A stretch of 64,000 nt of DNA from Anas platyrhynchos (taxonomy: Eukaryota > Chordata > Aves > Anseriformes > Anatidae): the NCBI RefSeq assembly GCF_047663525.1, contig NC_092588.1:92935501-92999500 (forward strand). The letters are read 5' to 3'. A program made the position numbers and the translations under genes. Position 1 is the stretch's first letter. Every line of letters begins with the position of its first letter. The notes beneath the pieces were generated by a model. That model saw only the letters and a list, made by a program, of their open reading frames with translations. It did not search any database and had not been told where the DNA came from. This document shows, piece after piece, positions 1 to 11,390 of the stretch.

Positions 1-3000
1 TTTCTTGTCAAGTCCAGCTTTCTTCCACTTCTTTAGGCATTTCCTTTCCTCAGGTGATTTATGTCACATTACCAGGAGGTGGTTGCCTTACAGTGCCTGG
101 AAAGCCACTGATTTTAATATAAGTAGAGCAAAAACCAGAGTGGACTCCAGGACCATAATTTTATTCATGCAGAACCTCTGTAATGTGTCATTACAGGGGT
201 AGATAAGGTTAACTTGTACTTTTGCAGCTGCCTTGTGGCATAGCAAAACGTACAAGTGCTAACAGTCCTTGGGTGTATGCAGCTTTTAAAGGAAGGCATA
301 GCAATACAATAACCAGAATATATTTTAACTGCTCCTGTGCACTTATTACATTTGGCAGCCCTGAAGTTGCTAGAAAGAGATAAGGTGCCTAATTTTCTTT
401 CTTTTTTTAACCCAGCTCTTCTTCTGATTGTTTATATATACACACACAGAGGGAAAATCAAAAAAAAAAGCAGAACTGTAGGTTTGGCACCCTTTGTACT
501 CTAGTATAAACCAAGCACAAAGGCAAAGCTTGGGGAAATGAGTGTGGAAATTGGTGTGCCAGCATGAGGGAATGGTCACAGTCTGAGTCCTTCCTTGTCA
601 GTGGACGTACCATATTCTCTCTGTCAGAGTGGCTGCTTCTGCAGACAGCAAGGGCACAGTTTCTTGCCTCATTTCTCAGAAGACCACAGTTTTTAAGTGG
701 GAAGGTCTGGCAGCTGCATCTGAACACAAGGGCTTCAGATTGTCCCTAGTTCTTAATAGGTTTACAAAGGAGCAGGCAAAAAGGGGATGAATCCATCCTG
801 TCTGTCTACTCCCTCCTTTTTTTAGCAAACTTATTTAACCCCATCTATCTCAAATCCATAAAAATGCTGAGGGTGAAAGCGAGTGCTAATATGTTCTTGC
901 TCCACGGTGGGAGAGGCTTCAGAGAAAGAAAAGGAAATAGATGTTTGGTGTAAAACAGGGGACAAAGATCAGGCTGCACCAGCATTTGAGTGCAGAGCAC
1001 TGAGACAAAAGGAGTGGAGCCAACAAAGCCTGCTCCACCCTCACACAAATTATGCAAAGAGGGGACACTGAAAGAGCTTCAAAGACGTTTTGAGTAATTT
1101 CTAAGTGGGTTGAGTTCCAGAAAGTCATTTGCCTCCCCCTGTAGCTCCATGAAGGGATTCGGCTCCCTAGTAGTCTCCAGTGGGAGCTGGCAGCCTACTC
1201 AGGACCAGTGTGCAGCAGCAGCATGGAGGCAGGAGCACAAGGATTCCATGACCCAGCCTGCAGGACATGTTCCTGCCTCAGAGATCATTTCCTGAATGGC
1301 ACAATTTATTGTCTTTTTTTTTTTTTTTTTAGCAGAACAACTTTTCTTTTGCTGTGGAAAAACAATTCTTGTGGGAAAAAAAAAAAAAAAAAAAAAAAAC
1401 AATTTTTACTGGGAATTTTGTACTTTAAAAATTTATGTTATATTTCCAAAGACAATTTTCCTTTCTTCTTTCTTCAGACACTTCTCTTATTTTCTGTCCT
1501 TTCTTTTCCCATCATTTATTTCTCCTGCTAGGAGAGGTGAACAGCATGGAATGCATAGAAAGTTTTAAAAAATCATCTGAATAGGACTTCTGGAAAAAAA
1601 ATATGTATATATTCCATTTCTATTTGGGAAATATGTGTGGGATATAAGCAGGCTTTTTTGCTTTCTCTGGGCACAGTGTCCAGAGCCCCATGACCACAAT
1701 ATATGTACTATGTGCAAAGCACTGGCTTGTTTCAAATTAGCAAGAAGGAGAGATCATTCATTACTACCAATTCCTGTCAAGTCTCACTTTAGCTAGAAAA
1801 ACTCATTAACTCATCTAATAAATTCCTGTATTCCTATTCTTATGGCAGATCACCTTCATTTTACTGTGTTAATTCACTGGAGAAAATTCTGCAGGGCTTT
1901 TAAAGGGGCCAGGGCCATACATACAATGAAGGCAGGGAAGATATACCAACAGGAAAAAACATTCAGTGACAGTAATATGAATTTTCAGTATATCGCTTGA
2001 TAACATCCATAGTTTATACTGCAGTTCTCTATCTCCTCTGTACCTTACATGAATATTCTCAGATTGAGAGTCTATACTTATAAAGCATGATTCAAAAAAT
2101 GATGGGTATTCTTTACACAAAGGAATATAAGCACATCAACAATACCTAAGAAAAGCCATTTCAGGCAAGCAGAGCCATTTTCAAAGTTTGAAACACAGTG
2201 GGTGAGGCTTCCTCTGGAATCATTTGGTATTTTCATGTCCTGTGAAGAACATGTTGGGTTTCGGCTTCATGTGGACCTTTCTGGCAAAGCCAATACTCAA
2301 GGAGAGCAGCACTCAGGGAAAAACAAAACAGCACATTTGCACATCTTGTGCAATATGCATGGTTTAGTCTTCACAAAGGATTCCTTGAAAGTTTCATTAT
2401 GGAATATGGAACTTGGCCTGGGGAATAAGAAGTGTACTGCTTCAGAGACACCAGCATCTTGGAGTTTAGGGTTCAGTGGCAGACTTGTGGTTCCTGAAAC
2501 CAATTCAGAAGGTGACTGGGCACCACTGGGCTCAATCACAAATCTTCAAGAGAGAGGCAGACTTAGCCCCTGATATCAATAAAGTAGGGTTCTTAACAGG
2601 GAAAAAAAAAACTGGCCATTTTATGTTTTTTGTTTGTTTGTTTTAATATTTTTAAGCTGTCCCACACACAATACTGTCTACATAGTTTCCAGCTGTGATT
2701 GCAACTTCACTTGGATATATAAAATTTTCTCCAGCCTGTAACTTTTGCTCTAGTCTACCTGAATCCTCATATTATACAAATGTGTCTTTGATTACCTACA
2801 GGCTCTGTTTTCACCTCTTTTCACCAAAAAAAAAAAAAAAAGTCACCATTTTGAAAAGTTGTATCTAATGTATCATCAGGTTTTGGAAGAGCATCTCTTT
2901 TAAAATGCCTCTAAGATTTTTGATCATCCTTATTTTTAAAGAAGTCATAATAGTCTATTGTCTAAATGTCTGTTTTCACTCCTCTTCTAACTTCCTATTT

Positions 3001-4255
3001 AAATAAAGGAAATAAACTCTTTAAAACAAAAACAAAACAAACAAAAACTACTCACACCCTTCATTGGCATCTCTTCTGATGTTTACAGGCTCACAAATAT
3101 AAACCACTTTAGGGATTAGATCTTTGTGATTAAATAACTCTATTGATCTTACATTGCACAAGTGCTCTTGTGCAACAAAAATAACCCCAAACCACATTTG
3201 TAACAAGATTGCCAGTCAGAAACTGCCTTCGCCAAATGTGGACTGTGAGTTTATGTAAAGGTCAGTGCAACTTTTTGCAATTAATGTGGTTTTTAAATAT
3301 TACTGAGGTAAACTAGCCCCACTGCAGAAAGCATCTCCCATCCAGGTTCTGCAGTGACTGCAAACAGTCCTCTGCTGCTGTGATGGCCATAGCCTCTAAA
3401 CCAGAGCTGTCAGCCTTGCTGTCCCTGAGGCATCCCCCAACTCCTGGTCACCCATATTTCAAAAAACGTAACTTTTAGGTACATGTATATAAGCAGCTAT
3501 GTGTACGCCTAATCCAGCCACCTGAGGAGAGCCTGGGAATGGACACATTCAGGCACAGGCTCCCAACCTTGAGGCTGGGCTCAACAGGGCAGGATTGCAG
3601 CTTAGGGGGATCCAACAGGCTCAGGTCTTCTGATTAGTCAGGGTGCTTTGTTGGTATCTGGTTTTTCAGTGCCTGGGAATTATTTTAGGTACCCACACTG
3701 TACATCCTGAAGTACTTTAAAAGGAACTGAATTTCTAAAAGCATGATTCAGCTGCCTTTGAAAATCAGCTGCACTGCTGACACAAACCCAGCTCAGAAAG
3801 TGAAGTTGCAGTTATTCTTGTGCTCCCCTGCAATAGATGCTGCTCTTGAGAGCTAGGCTTGAAGGAAAAAGGGTCCTTTTTTCCACCTCTTTGATTTGCA
3901 CTGATGCCAGTCTTTCTCAACAGGGACATTCGTTCAGAGACACTGAGTGGCACACAAATTCTGCAAGGACCTACAACCCAAGCACAGCCCATTATGCATC
4001 CACATCAACTTTAAAACCCTAAATAAGTGCCATATGTAAAACATGCTGGTGTTCTTGGTCCAAAAGCTAGTGAAACTGCTGATATAAAACCTGTCATTTG
4101 CACTGTGCAAAAATGGGCATGAAACCCGAATTACTTATCATTTCCATCCACAGAGCTCACTTAGACAAGGACTTCAGTGCACAGACAGCAGCAGATGTAG
4201 AAATCCATGGTGTCCCTGTCATTCCTAGAGACAAACAGAAGACCTCTTGACCTGG
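1..4255. other. Noncoding DNA, no gene supported
   Basis: No coding region, RNA gene or recognisable transposon was found here. The sequence is AT-rich with several homopolymer runs (T17 at 1314-1330, A24 at 1376-1399, and an A run near 2826-2841). Open frames of 60-123 codons occur but lack splice signals, family motifs or conserved composition, and most overlap another frame on the opposite strand. If the terminal exon at 10813 belongs to a gene read on the + strand, this stretch is probably intron of that gene or DNA upstream of it, but I found no partner exon. Confidence 0.5.
1314..1399. repeat. T17 and A24 homopolymers 45 bp apart
   Basis: A run of 17 T (1314-1330) is followed 45 bp later by a run of 24 A (1376-1399). 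The two are complementary, so a transcript or single strand could form a long A:T stem. Runs like this are also typical sites of polymerase slippage and assembly error. Confidence 0.9.
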
Positions 4256-4926
4256 TGTACTGGGTCTGGCTGGGATACTAACTCTCTCTGCAACAGCCCA
4301 CACAGTGCTGTGCTCTGCACTTGTAGCTAGAACAGCAGTGGTATCACACCAGTGTTGTGTCTGCTGCTGAGCAGTGCTGGCACAGAATTAGGACCTCTCT
4401 AACCCTTCAGGGGGGTGGGAAAAAAAGTGAGAAAGGAACATCACCAGGGCAGCTGACCTAAACCAACCAAAGGGAGATTCCATACCATATGATGTCATAC
4501 TCAGCAATAAAAAGGTGGAAAAAGGAAGAAGAGGGGAGGGGTGGGCTCTCATTGTGAAAAGGTCTGTCCTCCTAAACACTGGCTACATGCATTAAGGCCC
4601 TATTTCAAGGACATGGTCAAACATTGCTCTCATTTGTAGGAAGCAGGGAATAATTCCTTTCCTCTGCACATGCACACAGGCATTACTTGTTTTGTTTTGT
4701 TTTCCCTTTCCCCCTCCCTTTTCCCCTTTCCTTTTTTTTCCCTTTAGTTAAATTGTTTAATTAATAATAATCTTTCCTTAATAATTTTTTTCCCTTTAAT
4801 TAAATTATCTTTATCTCAACCCATGAGTTGTTCTTTCCTTTACTTCTTCCCTCTTCTTCTAAGGAGGGGGGGTTGAGAGAGCAGTTGTGGTAGAGTTCAG
4901 CTGCCTAGTGTGGTAAAACCACCACA
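4256..4926 (+). mobile_element. 5' LTR of the ERV-L-like provirus
   Basis: The LTR starts TGTACTGGGTCTGG and ends AAAACCACCACA, giving the standard TG...CA ends. A second copy lies at 44040-44754, and comparing the two sets both boundaries. Inside are a TATA-like/AATAAA segment near 4505, a pyrimidine- and T-rich tract (about 4680-4860), and a GAGAGAGCAGTTGTGG block near the end. A related but distinct subfamily (TGTCCTGGTTTCAG start) is at 17388-17943. Confidence 0.85.
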
Positions 4927-4934
4927 GTCCTTTT

Positions 4935-4952
4935 TGGCGCCCAATGTGGGGC
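4935..4952 (+). other. Retroviral primer binding site, Lys type
   Basis: The 18 bases TGGCGCCCAATGTGGGGC lie 8 bp after the LTR end. They match the usual complement of tRNA-Lys(1,2) at all but one base (T for C in the middle). The 8 bp gap is longer than the usual few bases. A Lys-type site is notable because the element's pol looks ERV-L-like, and the ERV-L group is named for a leucine primer. Confidence 0.75.
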
Positions 4953-5399
4953 ACAAAGGGTTGAGATAACAATAGAATTGATTAAAACTCTTACAACTAA
5001 CACACTTACTTGCTAGTCACCATGTTCAGTGTCCTGTTAATATTTGCTTGTTTGCTCATGTGTAATGTAATCCATGTCATGTTCTCCTTTCTCCTCTATA
5101 TCCAATCTGAGAGTGTGCTACAATCTGTGTTCATTTTTTTTAATCGCTGTGCTGCCAAGCACTGGCCTTGAGTTTAATCTGGCATTCAGGCTCTGCACTT
5201 TTATCATTTGAGTCTCATGGAAACCATCTTTTAGAGAATATTCAGAATTACACGGCCTTCCTTTCCTCTTCTGGATGTCAGTTTATGAATAATATCAGGA
5301 ATGGTACCTTCTCCTTCTTTCACAGTGGGCTAATTACAACAGTTTTTGAGTATTTTGAATATCCATGTGTAACCCATATATTGCTATTTCTAATTCTGA

Positions 5400-6566
5400 A
5401 TAATATGTTTCCTCTTCTCTCTAAGATTAATCGATTGTTTAGAAAGCGTACCCGGGAATTTGTCCTGGAACAGTCTTGTGGCAGGTGGCAAGGTGTGCGG
5501 GAGGATATAGGCAGGTACCTGTCACGGGTGTCTCTTCCAATAATTTTGAACTTCACCCCTGAACAAATCCTAAAAACCTGATACAATGTTTGAGAGTTGT
5601 ATGTCCTGACCCTGATAATGCTGGAGAACGACAGCTTGCAGCATTGTGCTGGGTCCTGGCTTACTCCTATCAAACACTGTTTAACATCATCCAGCACCTT
5701 GAAGAGAGGGAGGAAGTCTCTGTGTCTGATGACTAGATAACACGTGCTGTGACTGACCCAGAGGACCAACCAACTATGGTATCAGTCACCCCATAGTCAA
5801 GTCAAAACAGTGGAAACGGAAGTCAGCTCGTTTAGTAAGGGAAGAAGCTTCTCCTAAGACAGAGGGAGAAGGGGAAAAGGCAGGCATCTCTAAAGCAGAG
5901 CCATCACAAAAACAGCAGGAAGAAGAGATGGAAATCATAAAGGAAATAGAAACCATCCAATCCCTATCCCTGAGTGAGTTGCAAGAAATACGAAAGGATT
6001 ATGGTTGACGCCCGGGTGAACACATCCTCACCTAGCTGCTTCAATGCTGGGACAGTGGTGCCAATAGCCAACAATTAGACAGCAATGAAGACAAGCAGCT
6101 GGGATCCCTCTCTAGAGAAATGGTAATTGACAAAGGAATTGGGAGAGGGACACAGGTTCTCAGCCTCTGGAGGCAACTCCTGGCAGCTGTGAAAGAAAGG
6201 TATCCCCATAAGAAAGATATTGTATATCAGATAGGCAAGTGGACCACTATGGATAAAGGTCTCCAGCATCTGCGGGAATTAGCTGTGCTGGAGATGGTTT
6301 TTAGTGATTTGGACAATGCCCAGATATCTCAAGATCCCGATGAAGTCCAGGGCACAACATCCATGTGGCATAAATTGGTGCAGAGTGCACCATCATCACA
6401 TGCCAGTACACTGGCAGTATTTAATTGGGAGGAGGGGGTGGGACCAACAGTGTATACTCTGTCTTGCCAGCTTCAAAAATATGAGGACAATCTCTCTGTT
6501 CTGCTATGGGCCTGTGTCTCAGCTGTAGAGAAACTCTCCCAAAGGCTTGACCATCTCGTAGAATGA
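5400..6566 (+). pseudogene. ERV-L-like gag, broken
   Basis: Gag-like coding sequence is spread over several frames. A first block near 5420-5580 stops at 5579-5581. The frame then shifts to a block (about 5579-5736) rich in Leu and charged residues, which ends at a TAG. A third block, open from about 6040 to the TGA at 6564-6566, gives some 170 codons including a conserved-looking WRQLLAAVKERYPHKKD region and a helical C-terminus (SVLLWACVSAVEKLSQRLDHL). Between the second and third blocks the frame is interrupted several times. The assignment rests on position between primer site and protease plus capsid-like composition. No Cys-His zinc knuckle was found in the 6567-6960 stretch that follows, which is unlike many retroviruses. 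Nonfunctional. Confidence 0.6.
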
Positions 6567-6959
6567 GCATATCCCTCCTCACCCAGACAAAGTGATATTT
6601 CAGCCACTAAGAATCAGTATTTTCCTGCTTGAGGAAGAGAATACCCAAGACATACACCACATGGTACCTTCTGGTTTTATCTGCGTGACCACGGGGAAGA
6701 TGTGAGGAAGTGGGATGGTGAACCTACTTCAACCCTAGCTGCTCGAGTATGTGAGCTGCAAGGAAATACAGCAGCAAGAAGAGGGGCTCCTAAGAAAAAC
6801 GCTGCTCCAGTTTCTGTTGGGCAGTTCCACAGAGGCAGTAGAAGGGCTGATGTTATTCTTGACCCTGATGAAGGCACCTCTGCTTCTCATTTGCAACAAT
6901 TAAGTGGCAGACACTCCAACCAGGACTAGAGGGGCCCTGCCTCTGGCCAGCTAGAGGAG

Positions 6960-7400
6960 AGGGATAACTGGACTTACTGGTCTGTGTGGATCTGACGGCC
7001 TGGCACAATGGAACCAAAAGAATACAAAGCTCTAGTGGACACTGGCACACAGTGTACCTTAATGCTACCTTGGTAGCTTAATCAGGCTACCGAGGGACAG
7101 ACCTCATCTGTATCTCTGGAGTGAAAGGGGGATCCCAACAACTAACTGTATTGGAAACTGAAGTGAGTCTAACTGGGAATGAGTGGCAAAACTATCCCAT
7201 TGTGACTGGCTCCATGCATCTTTGTCATAGACTACCTCAAGAGAAGGTACTTCAAGGATCCAAAAGGGTACCAGTGGGCTTTTGGCGTAGCTGCTTTGAG
7301 CACAGAGAAGATTCGGCAGCTGTCTACCCCGCCTGGCCTTTCAGAAGACCCTTCTGTTGTAAGATTGCTGAAGGTTGAAGAACAACAGGTACCAATTGCT
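6960..7400 (+). pseudogene. ERV-L-like aspartic protease and linker, broken
   Basis: The retroviral protease active site is visible as ALVDTGTQCTL, with DTG at 7038-7046. The frame ends soon after at TAG (7074-7076). The following part of the fold (a GGSQQLTVLETEVSLTGNEW stretch from about 7124) is in another frame, and a further shift near 7230 enters the linker into reverse transcriptase (KRRYFKDPKGYQWAFGVAAL). The enzyme would have cut the Gag-Pol precursor. With at least two frame breaks, this copy is dead. The order protease then reverse transcriptase is the normal retroviral one. Confidence 0.7.
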
Positions 7401-7479
7401 ACCACAACAATGCACCAATGGCAACATCACACCAACCAAGACTCCCTGTTCCCCATCCATGAGTTGGTTCATTGACTGG

Positions 7480-8176
7480 AGAGCCAAGGAGTGATCAGAC
7501 TCACTCACCCTTTAGTAGTCCTATATGGCCAGTGCAAAAGTCTAATAGAGAGTGGAGGCTAATGGTGGACTATTGCAGCCTGAATGAAGTCACGCCACCA
7601 CTGAGTGCTGCAGTGCTGGACATCTAGAACTTCAGTACGAACTAGAGTCAAAGGCAGCCAAGTGGTACACCACAATTGATACTGCTAATGCATTTTTCTC
7701 CATCCCTTTGGCGGCAGCATGCAGGCCACAGTTTGCTTTCACTTGGAGAGGCATCCAATACACCTGGAATCAACTGCCCCAGGGGTGGAAACAGCCCTAC
7801 CATTTGCCACAGACTGATCCAGTCTGCACTGGAACAAGGGGGAGCTCCTGAACACCTGCAATACATTGATGACATCATCATGTGGGGCAACACAGCAGAA
7901 GAATTTTTTGAGAAAAGGAAGAAAGTAATCCAAATTCTCCTGAAAGCTGGTTTTGCCATTAAACAGAGTAAGGTCAAGAGACCTGCACAGGAAATCCAGT
8001 TCTTGGGGGTAAAATGGCAGGATAGACGTTGCCATATTCTGGTGGATGTGATCAACAAAATAACAGCAATGTCTCTGCCAACTAGCAAAAAAGAAACACA
8101 AGCTTTCCTAGGCCTTATGGGATTCTGGAGAATGCGTGTTCCAGGTTATAGTCAGCTTGCGAGTCCTCTATATTGA
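7480..8176 (+). pseudogene. ERV-L-like reverse transcriptase, broken
   Basis: Reverse-transcriptase blocks appear in order: NREWRLMVDY (about 7544-7573), KWYTTIDTANAFFSIPL holding the first catalytic Asp (about 7657-7707), LPQGW (about 7771-7785), then YIDD with the second and third catalytic Asp at 7862-7873, and the thumb/connection region FLGVKWQDRRCHI...KKETQAFLGLMGFWR. The first blocks and the YIDD block are in different frames (shift near 7790), and an in-frame TGA closes the frame at 8174-8176 just before the RNase H connection. All three catalytic Asp codons survive, but the protein could not be made whole. Confidence 0.85.
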
Positions 8177-8866
8177 GTGACTCAGAAGAGAAACTATTTC
8201 GAGTGGGGCCCTGAGCAACAACAGGCCTTTGAACAAATCAAACAAGAAATAGCTTGTGCAGTAGCCCTTGGGCCTGTCCATACCAGACCAGCTGTGCAAA
8301 ACATACTGTACACTGCAGCTGAGAAGCATGGCCAAATCTGGAGCCTCTGGCAGAAAACCCCAGAAGAAACTCGAGGTTGACCTCTGGGTTTCTGGAGCTG
8401 GAGCTATTGAGGATCAGAAGCCAGTTACACCCCAATTGAAAAAAGAGATACTAATGGCACATGAGGGTGTTGAAGCTGCTTCAGAAGTTGTGGGTACAGA
8501 AGCACAGCTCCTCTTGGCACCACAGCTACCTGCGTTACATTGGATGTTCAAAGGAAAATTCCCACTACACACCATGTGACTGACACTACGTGGAGTAAGT
8601 GGATAGCATTAATTACACAGTGGGCTCAAATGGAAAAACCTAACCACCAAGGAATCCTGGAAGAGATCATGGGCTGGCAAGAAGGCAGAGATTTCGGAGT
8701 GCTGACAGAAGAGATAACCCGTGCTGAAGAGGCACACATGAATGAGGTGCCAGAAGACAGAAAGCAGTATGTGTTGTTCACTGACGGATCCTGCTGTGTG
8801 GTAGGGAGCCATCAGAAATGGAAAGCTGCAGGCTCCAGAACAGCCCTCAAAATTGTGCTGTCCTCA
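8177..8866 (+). pseudogene. RNase H connection and N-terminus, truncated
   Basis: Directly after the TGA the same frame continues with an ERV-L-typical connection (NYFEWGPEQQQAFEQIKQEI, about 8192-8251). It stops at 8378-8380, and the tail resumes in another frame. Near 8764-8800 a segment reads YVLFTDGSCCVVG, the first catalytic-Asp motif of RNase H. Similarity then ends and the remaining RNase H motifs and integrase are absent. Nonfunctional. Confidence 0.65.
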
Positions 8867-8870
8867 TAAC

Positions 8871-10812
8871 CAAATTAATAGATCATCAAAACCAGCCTGT
8901 GGCTGACATACAGGTTAAATAGATGGGAGAGAGAAGATAAGCAAAAGACAGCTGCAGAAAACTAGAGTGAATTCAAAGTGACAAAGAGAATATGCCACTT
9001 GAGCTCAAATTCAAAGCACAGAACTTAGAAGAACAGGAAATTATAAATGACTGGGCAGCTTGAAGGATTGTTTCCTGATTGCTTGTGTCCCCCATCTGCT
9101 CAGGGCTGACTGATGGATAAAAAAATCCTGAGGGTAGATGTTGACAAGTTCAGCCAACAGTCAGGATCTAAGCAATTGTTTGTTTTGTTTTCTTTGTGTG
9201 TTTTTTGTTTCTTTCTTTCTTTTTCAGAAACAGAAAAAAATGGATGAAAGAATGGGAAGTAACTTTATAATACTAGATCCCAGTTAAGTTATTTCTGAAT
9301 ATATCTTACTTTATCTCTTTCAACCAACGTGTTTTTTGGATTCTCTGCTGTGCTCAGTCATTCTTATAGTCTGGTGTTTTGTTTTGTAGGCTTCTTCTGT
9401 TGTCATTGAAGTTTTCACAGCCTTTCTCAGAGATACAGACCAGTAATTCTGCCCCAAGGATGCAATTCAGTTAGAATTACATAGGTAGCTTAAGTAAGAA
9501 TATTAAAGAGTACATTTGCTTTCCAAACCCATGTTTATAGCTACAGAAATGCACCTGACCATTTCCAAATACTGGAGGTGGCAAATATAAAGCAACTTCA
9601 GCTCCATCTTAAGACCTCTAATTTTTCACTGGCAGCATTAGTATTGCTAGTAAATTTTATATGTGTGACAAAAGGAGGACAATCCAGCCCAGAATTCAGA
9701 TGTAGTATTTAAGTATCACCATGCAATCTGTAACAGTCATGCTGAAATTAATTTAGCCAGGAACATTTTAGAGCCATTTTTGTTCATTTCATAGTCTCTG
9801 AATTATTATAATTAAACACTGTAAATAGCTATCAGACAGAGCATTTGTGATTGTTAGTCCAGACAGAATGCTTAAAAGACCTGGCAATAATGAGAAATCA
9901 GTGAGTTGGTTTCAATAGCAAAATCAGTTTTCTGTCTCTTTTTAACCATAATTGATTAATAGGAAATACATACTTCTTTGGAACAGAAGTTTGAAAACAG
10001 TTCTTAATTTCATGTGTCTTGATGCTCGTGTGCTCATTCTTAAGTCCCTCTGCTTTCACATAGCTCAAATGTTATCAAACATGCCCCAGGATAGGCACTA
10101 AAATGGAAGTACATGAGTTTGCAAAGGTCTTTAGGAAACACAAACCTTTACCTTCATGTCATATTTGTACTATTGTAAAGACCATATGGTTTCTACTGTA
10201 ATTGCCTCCTTTAGGAGCATGTGTTTTACAAACACACTTGTAGAGCTGTATTCATATCACGTACTTTTGTATTCAAAACAGACACAGACACCTGTTGGTG
10301 AGAGAGCTGAGTAAATAACATAACCCACTGCCCATCTGAGAAGTGCCTGGGCTCTTTAAACATGCCAAAGAGAATATGCCAGCATTCAGATCTGCTACTA
10401 TGTGTGACTCACCTTGGCATCAAGATTATTTTCAACACCAACTGTTGAGAAAGCCAGGTAGCCTGTGGTCTGAATTACCCATGCTTCTCATATACAGACA
10501 AGTAAATCATGATAGTTAAGAGTAGGTTGAAGTCATAATTCAAGCTTCAAAATCTTTGATCTGCTACAAGGTTGTTAATGATTTTGATGTCTCTCATGCA
10601 TATGTAGCACTTCAGGGAGGCAGGGGGAATGGTAATGCTCTGAATACATGAGTTCAAAGTTTCTTGTCAAAGCAGTGAGAATTAAACAAAAGATTCATAT
10701 GCTTACAGAAGTAACTAGCAGAGTGTCTAACCCATGTACTAAATAGCATGTAATAATTTGTCTCTTGATCATGGCAAAGAGTTTTTTGGTTTTATACCTT
10801 CTTTACATTCAG
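8871..10812. other. Noncoding DNA between the ERV and the exon
   Basis: No gene, transposon or structured repeat was recognised. If the exon at 10813 is real, the right end of this stretch is intron and closes with a good acceptor (pyrimidine-rich ...TTCTTTACATTCAG at 10799-10812). I looked for upstream exons here and found none with compatible frame and donor. Confidence 0.5.
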
Positions 10813-10911
10813 ATTTGCGTGACTTCGGAAAAGGAACACGACGGCTTTATCAAAGTATACAGTGGGAAGAAGAAAGGTTTTGTCCCCATAGACATCTTAG
10901 AAAACATCTGA
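10813..10911 (+). CDS. Candidate terminal exon, SH3-like C-terminus
   Basis: A pyrimidine-rich acceptor ending in CAG (10810-10812) is followed by 32 open codons and TGA (10909-10911). In phase 0 the exon reads ICVTSEKEHDG, FIKVYSGKKK, GFVPIDILENI. This fits the second half of an SH3 fold: an n-Src-loop-like acidic stretch, two short strands, then GFVPxxxLExI, where SH3 domains usually show G-x-x-P-x-x-x-(V/L). An AATAAA lies at 11370-11375, about 460 bp after the stop, as expected for a short 3' UTR. The longer open frame overlapping this place (10758-11060) is in another phase, crosses the acceptor and shows no domain. I cannot name the gene. It would be the last exon of a + strand gene, and no upstream exon was identified in the window. 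The alternative is a chance frame. Confidence 0.5.
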   Translation: MCVTSEKEHDGFIKVYSGKKKGFVPIDILENI

Positions 10912-11390
10912 TTTCAACAGCCCACTTGCTGCAGCAGGAACTCTTTGTTGGCAATGCCTGTCTGCCTCATCTCACACTGTGTCAACCCAGATGGGCTGTC
11001 TTGCAGATGTTCAGGGAAATTGTGAGAAAACTGCAACTACAAGAAGAAAAAGACATTTAGACTGCCACAGCAACACTAAGAAATAAGAAAAGTGGAATGA
11101 TTGGAAGAAAACATAGTCAGAAAACAGCAGGAAAATTAGAGGTCCTTGGAAACTAACAGGAATATGGTAAGAAAAGGATTTCTGATTTCTAGTGCAAGAT
11201 GGCTGTTATGACCCTTATGGAGACAGACAGCTGCTCTGAACAACTAAACTCGTGTCCTGTTCTTGTGTCATAGGTAACTGTTGGGCAGCTTACCTTTTTG
11301 AGGTGTGTATTTGGGGGGAGGGGGAAAAATACCATTCAAACTGTCCTCATACTTCGGTCCAATGCTTGTAATAAAGTGTGGCTGTGGTTC
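10912..11390 (+). other. Probable 3' UTR with polyadenylation signal
   Basis: AATAAA is at 11370-11375 and is followed by a GT-rich stretch (GTGTGGCTGTGGTTC, 11376-11390) that suits a downstream cleavage element. Its distance from the candidate stop codon supports the exon call. It is meaningful only if that exon is real. Confidence 0.4.

Larger units (their letters stand above)
4256..8870 (+). mobile_element. ERV-L-like provirus, 3' truncated
   Basis: This is one endogenous retrovirus read left to right: LTR (4256-4926), primer binding site (4935-4952), broken gag (about 5400-6566), protease (DTG at 7038-7046), reverse transcriptase (YIDD at 7862-7873) and the first catalytic segment of RNase H (FTDGS near 8779-8793). 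The pol frame has the ERV-L style of connection between reverse transcriptase and RNase H, with a segment reading FEWGPEQQQAF. Similarity stops near 8870, so the rest of RNase H, integrase, any dUTPase and the 3' LTR are missing. Stops and frameshifts in every frame show an old, dead copy. Class III (ERV-L) is inferred from the pol pattern; no search was run. Confidence 0.85.

Noticed and set aside
52-202. Possible internal exon after a good pyrimidine-rich acceptor (TTTCCTTTCCTCAG)
   Set aside because: Two phases are open for short distances, but neither ends at a convincing donor, and no match to the SH3-like exon's phase or any known domain was seen.
2202-2573. 123-codon + strand open frame with AATAAA just after it
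   Set aside because: An 80-codon frame lies opposite it. There is no acceptor, no domain and no biased composition. The AATAAA is common in AT-rich DNA.
9414-9486. Possible small exon (acceptor ...TTTTCACAG, then GTAGCT)
   Set aside because: The only longer phase reaches a TAG exactly at the proposed donor, so it cannot join in frame to the exon at 10813.
10758-11060. 100-codon frame overlapping the SH3-like exon
   Set aside because: It crosses the splice acceptor, is in a different phase and has no recognisable domain. The 32-codon phase explains the site better.
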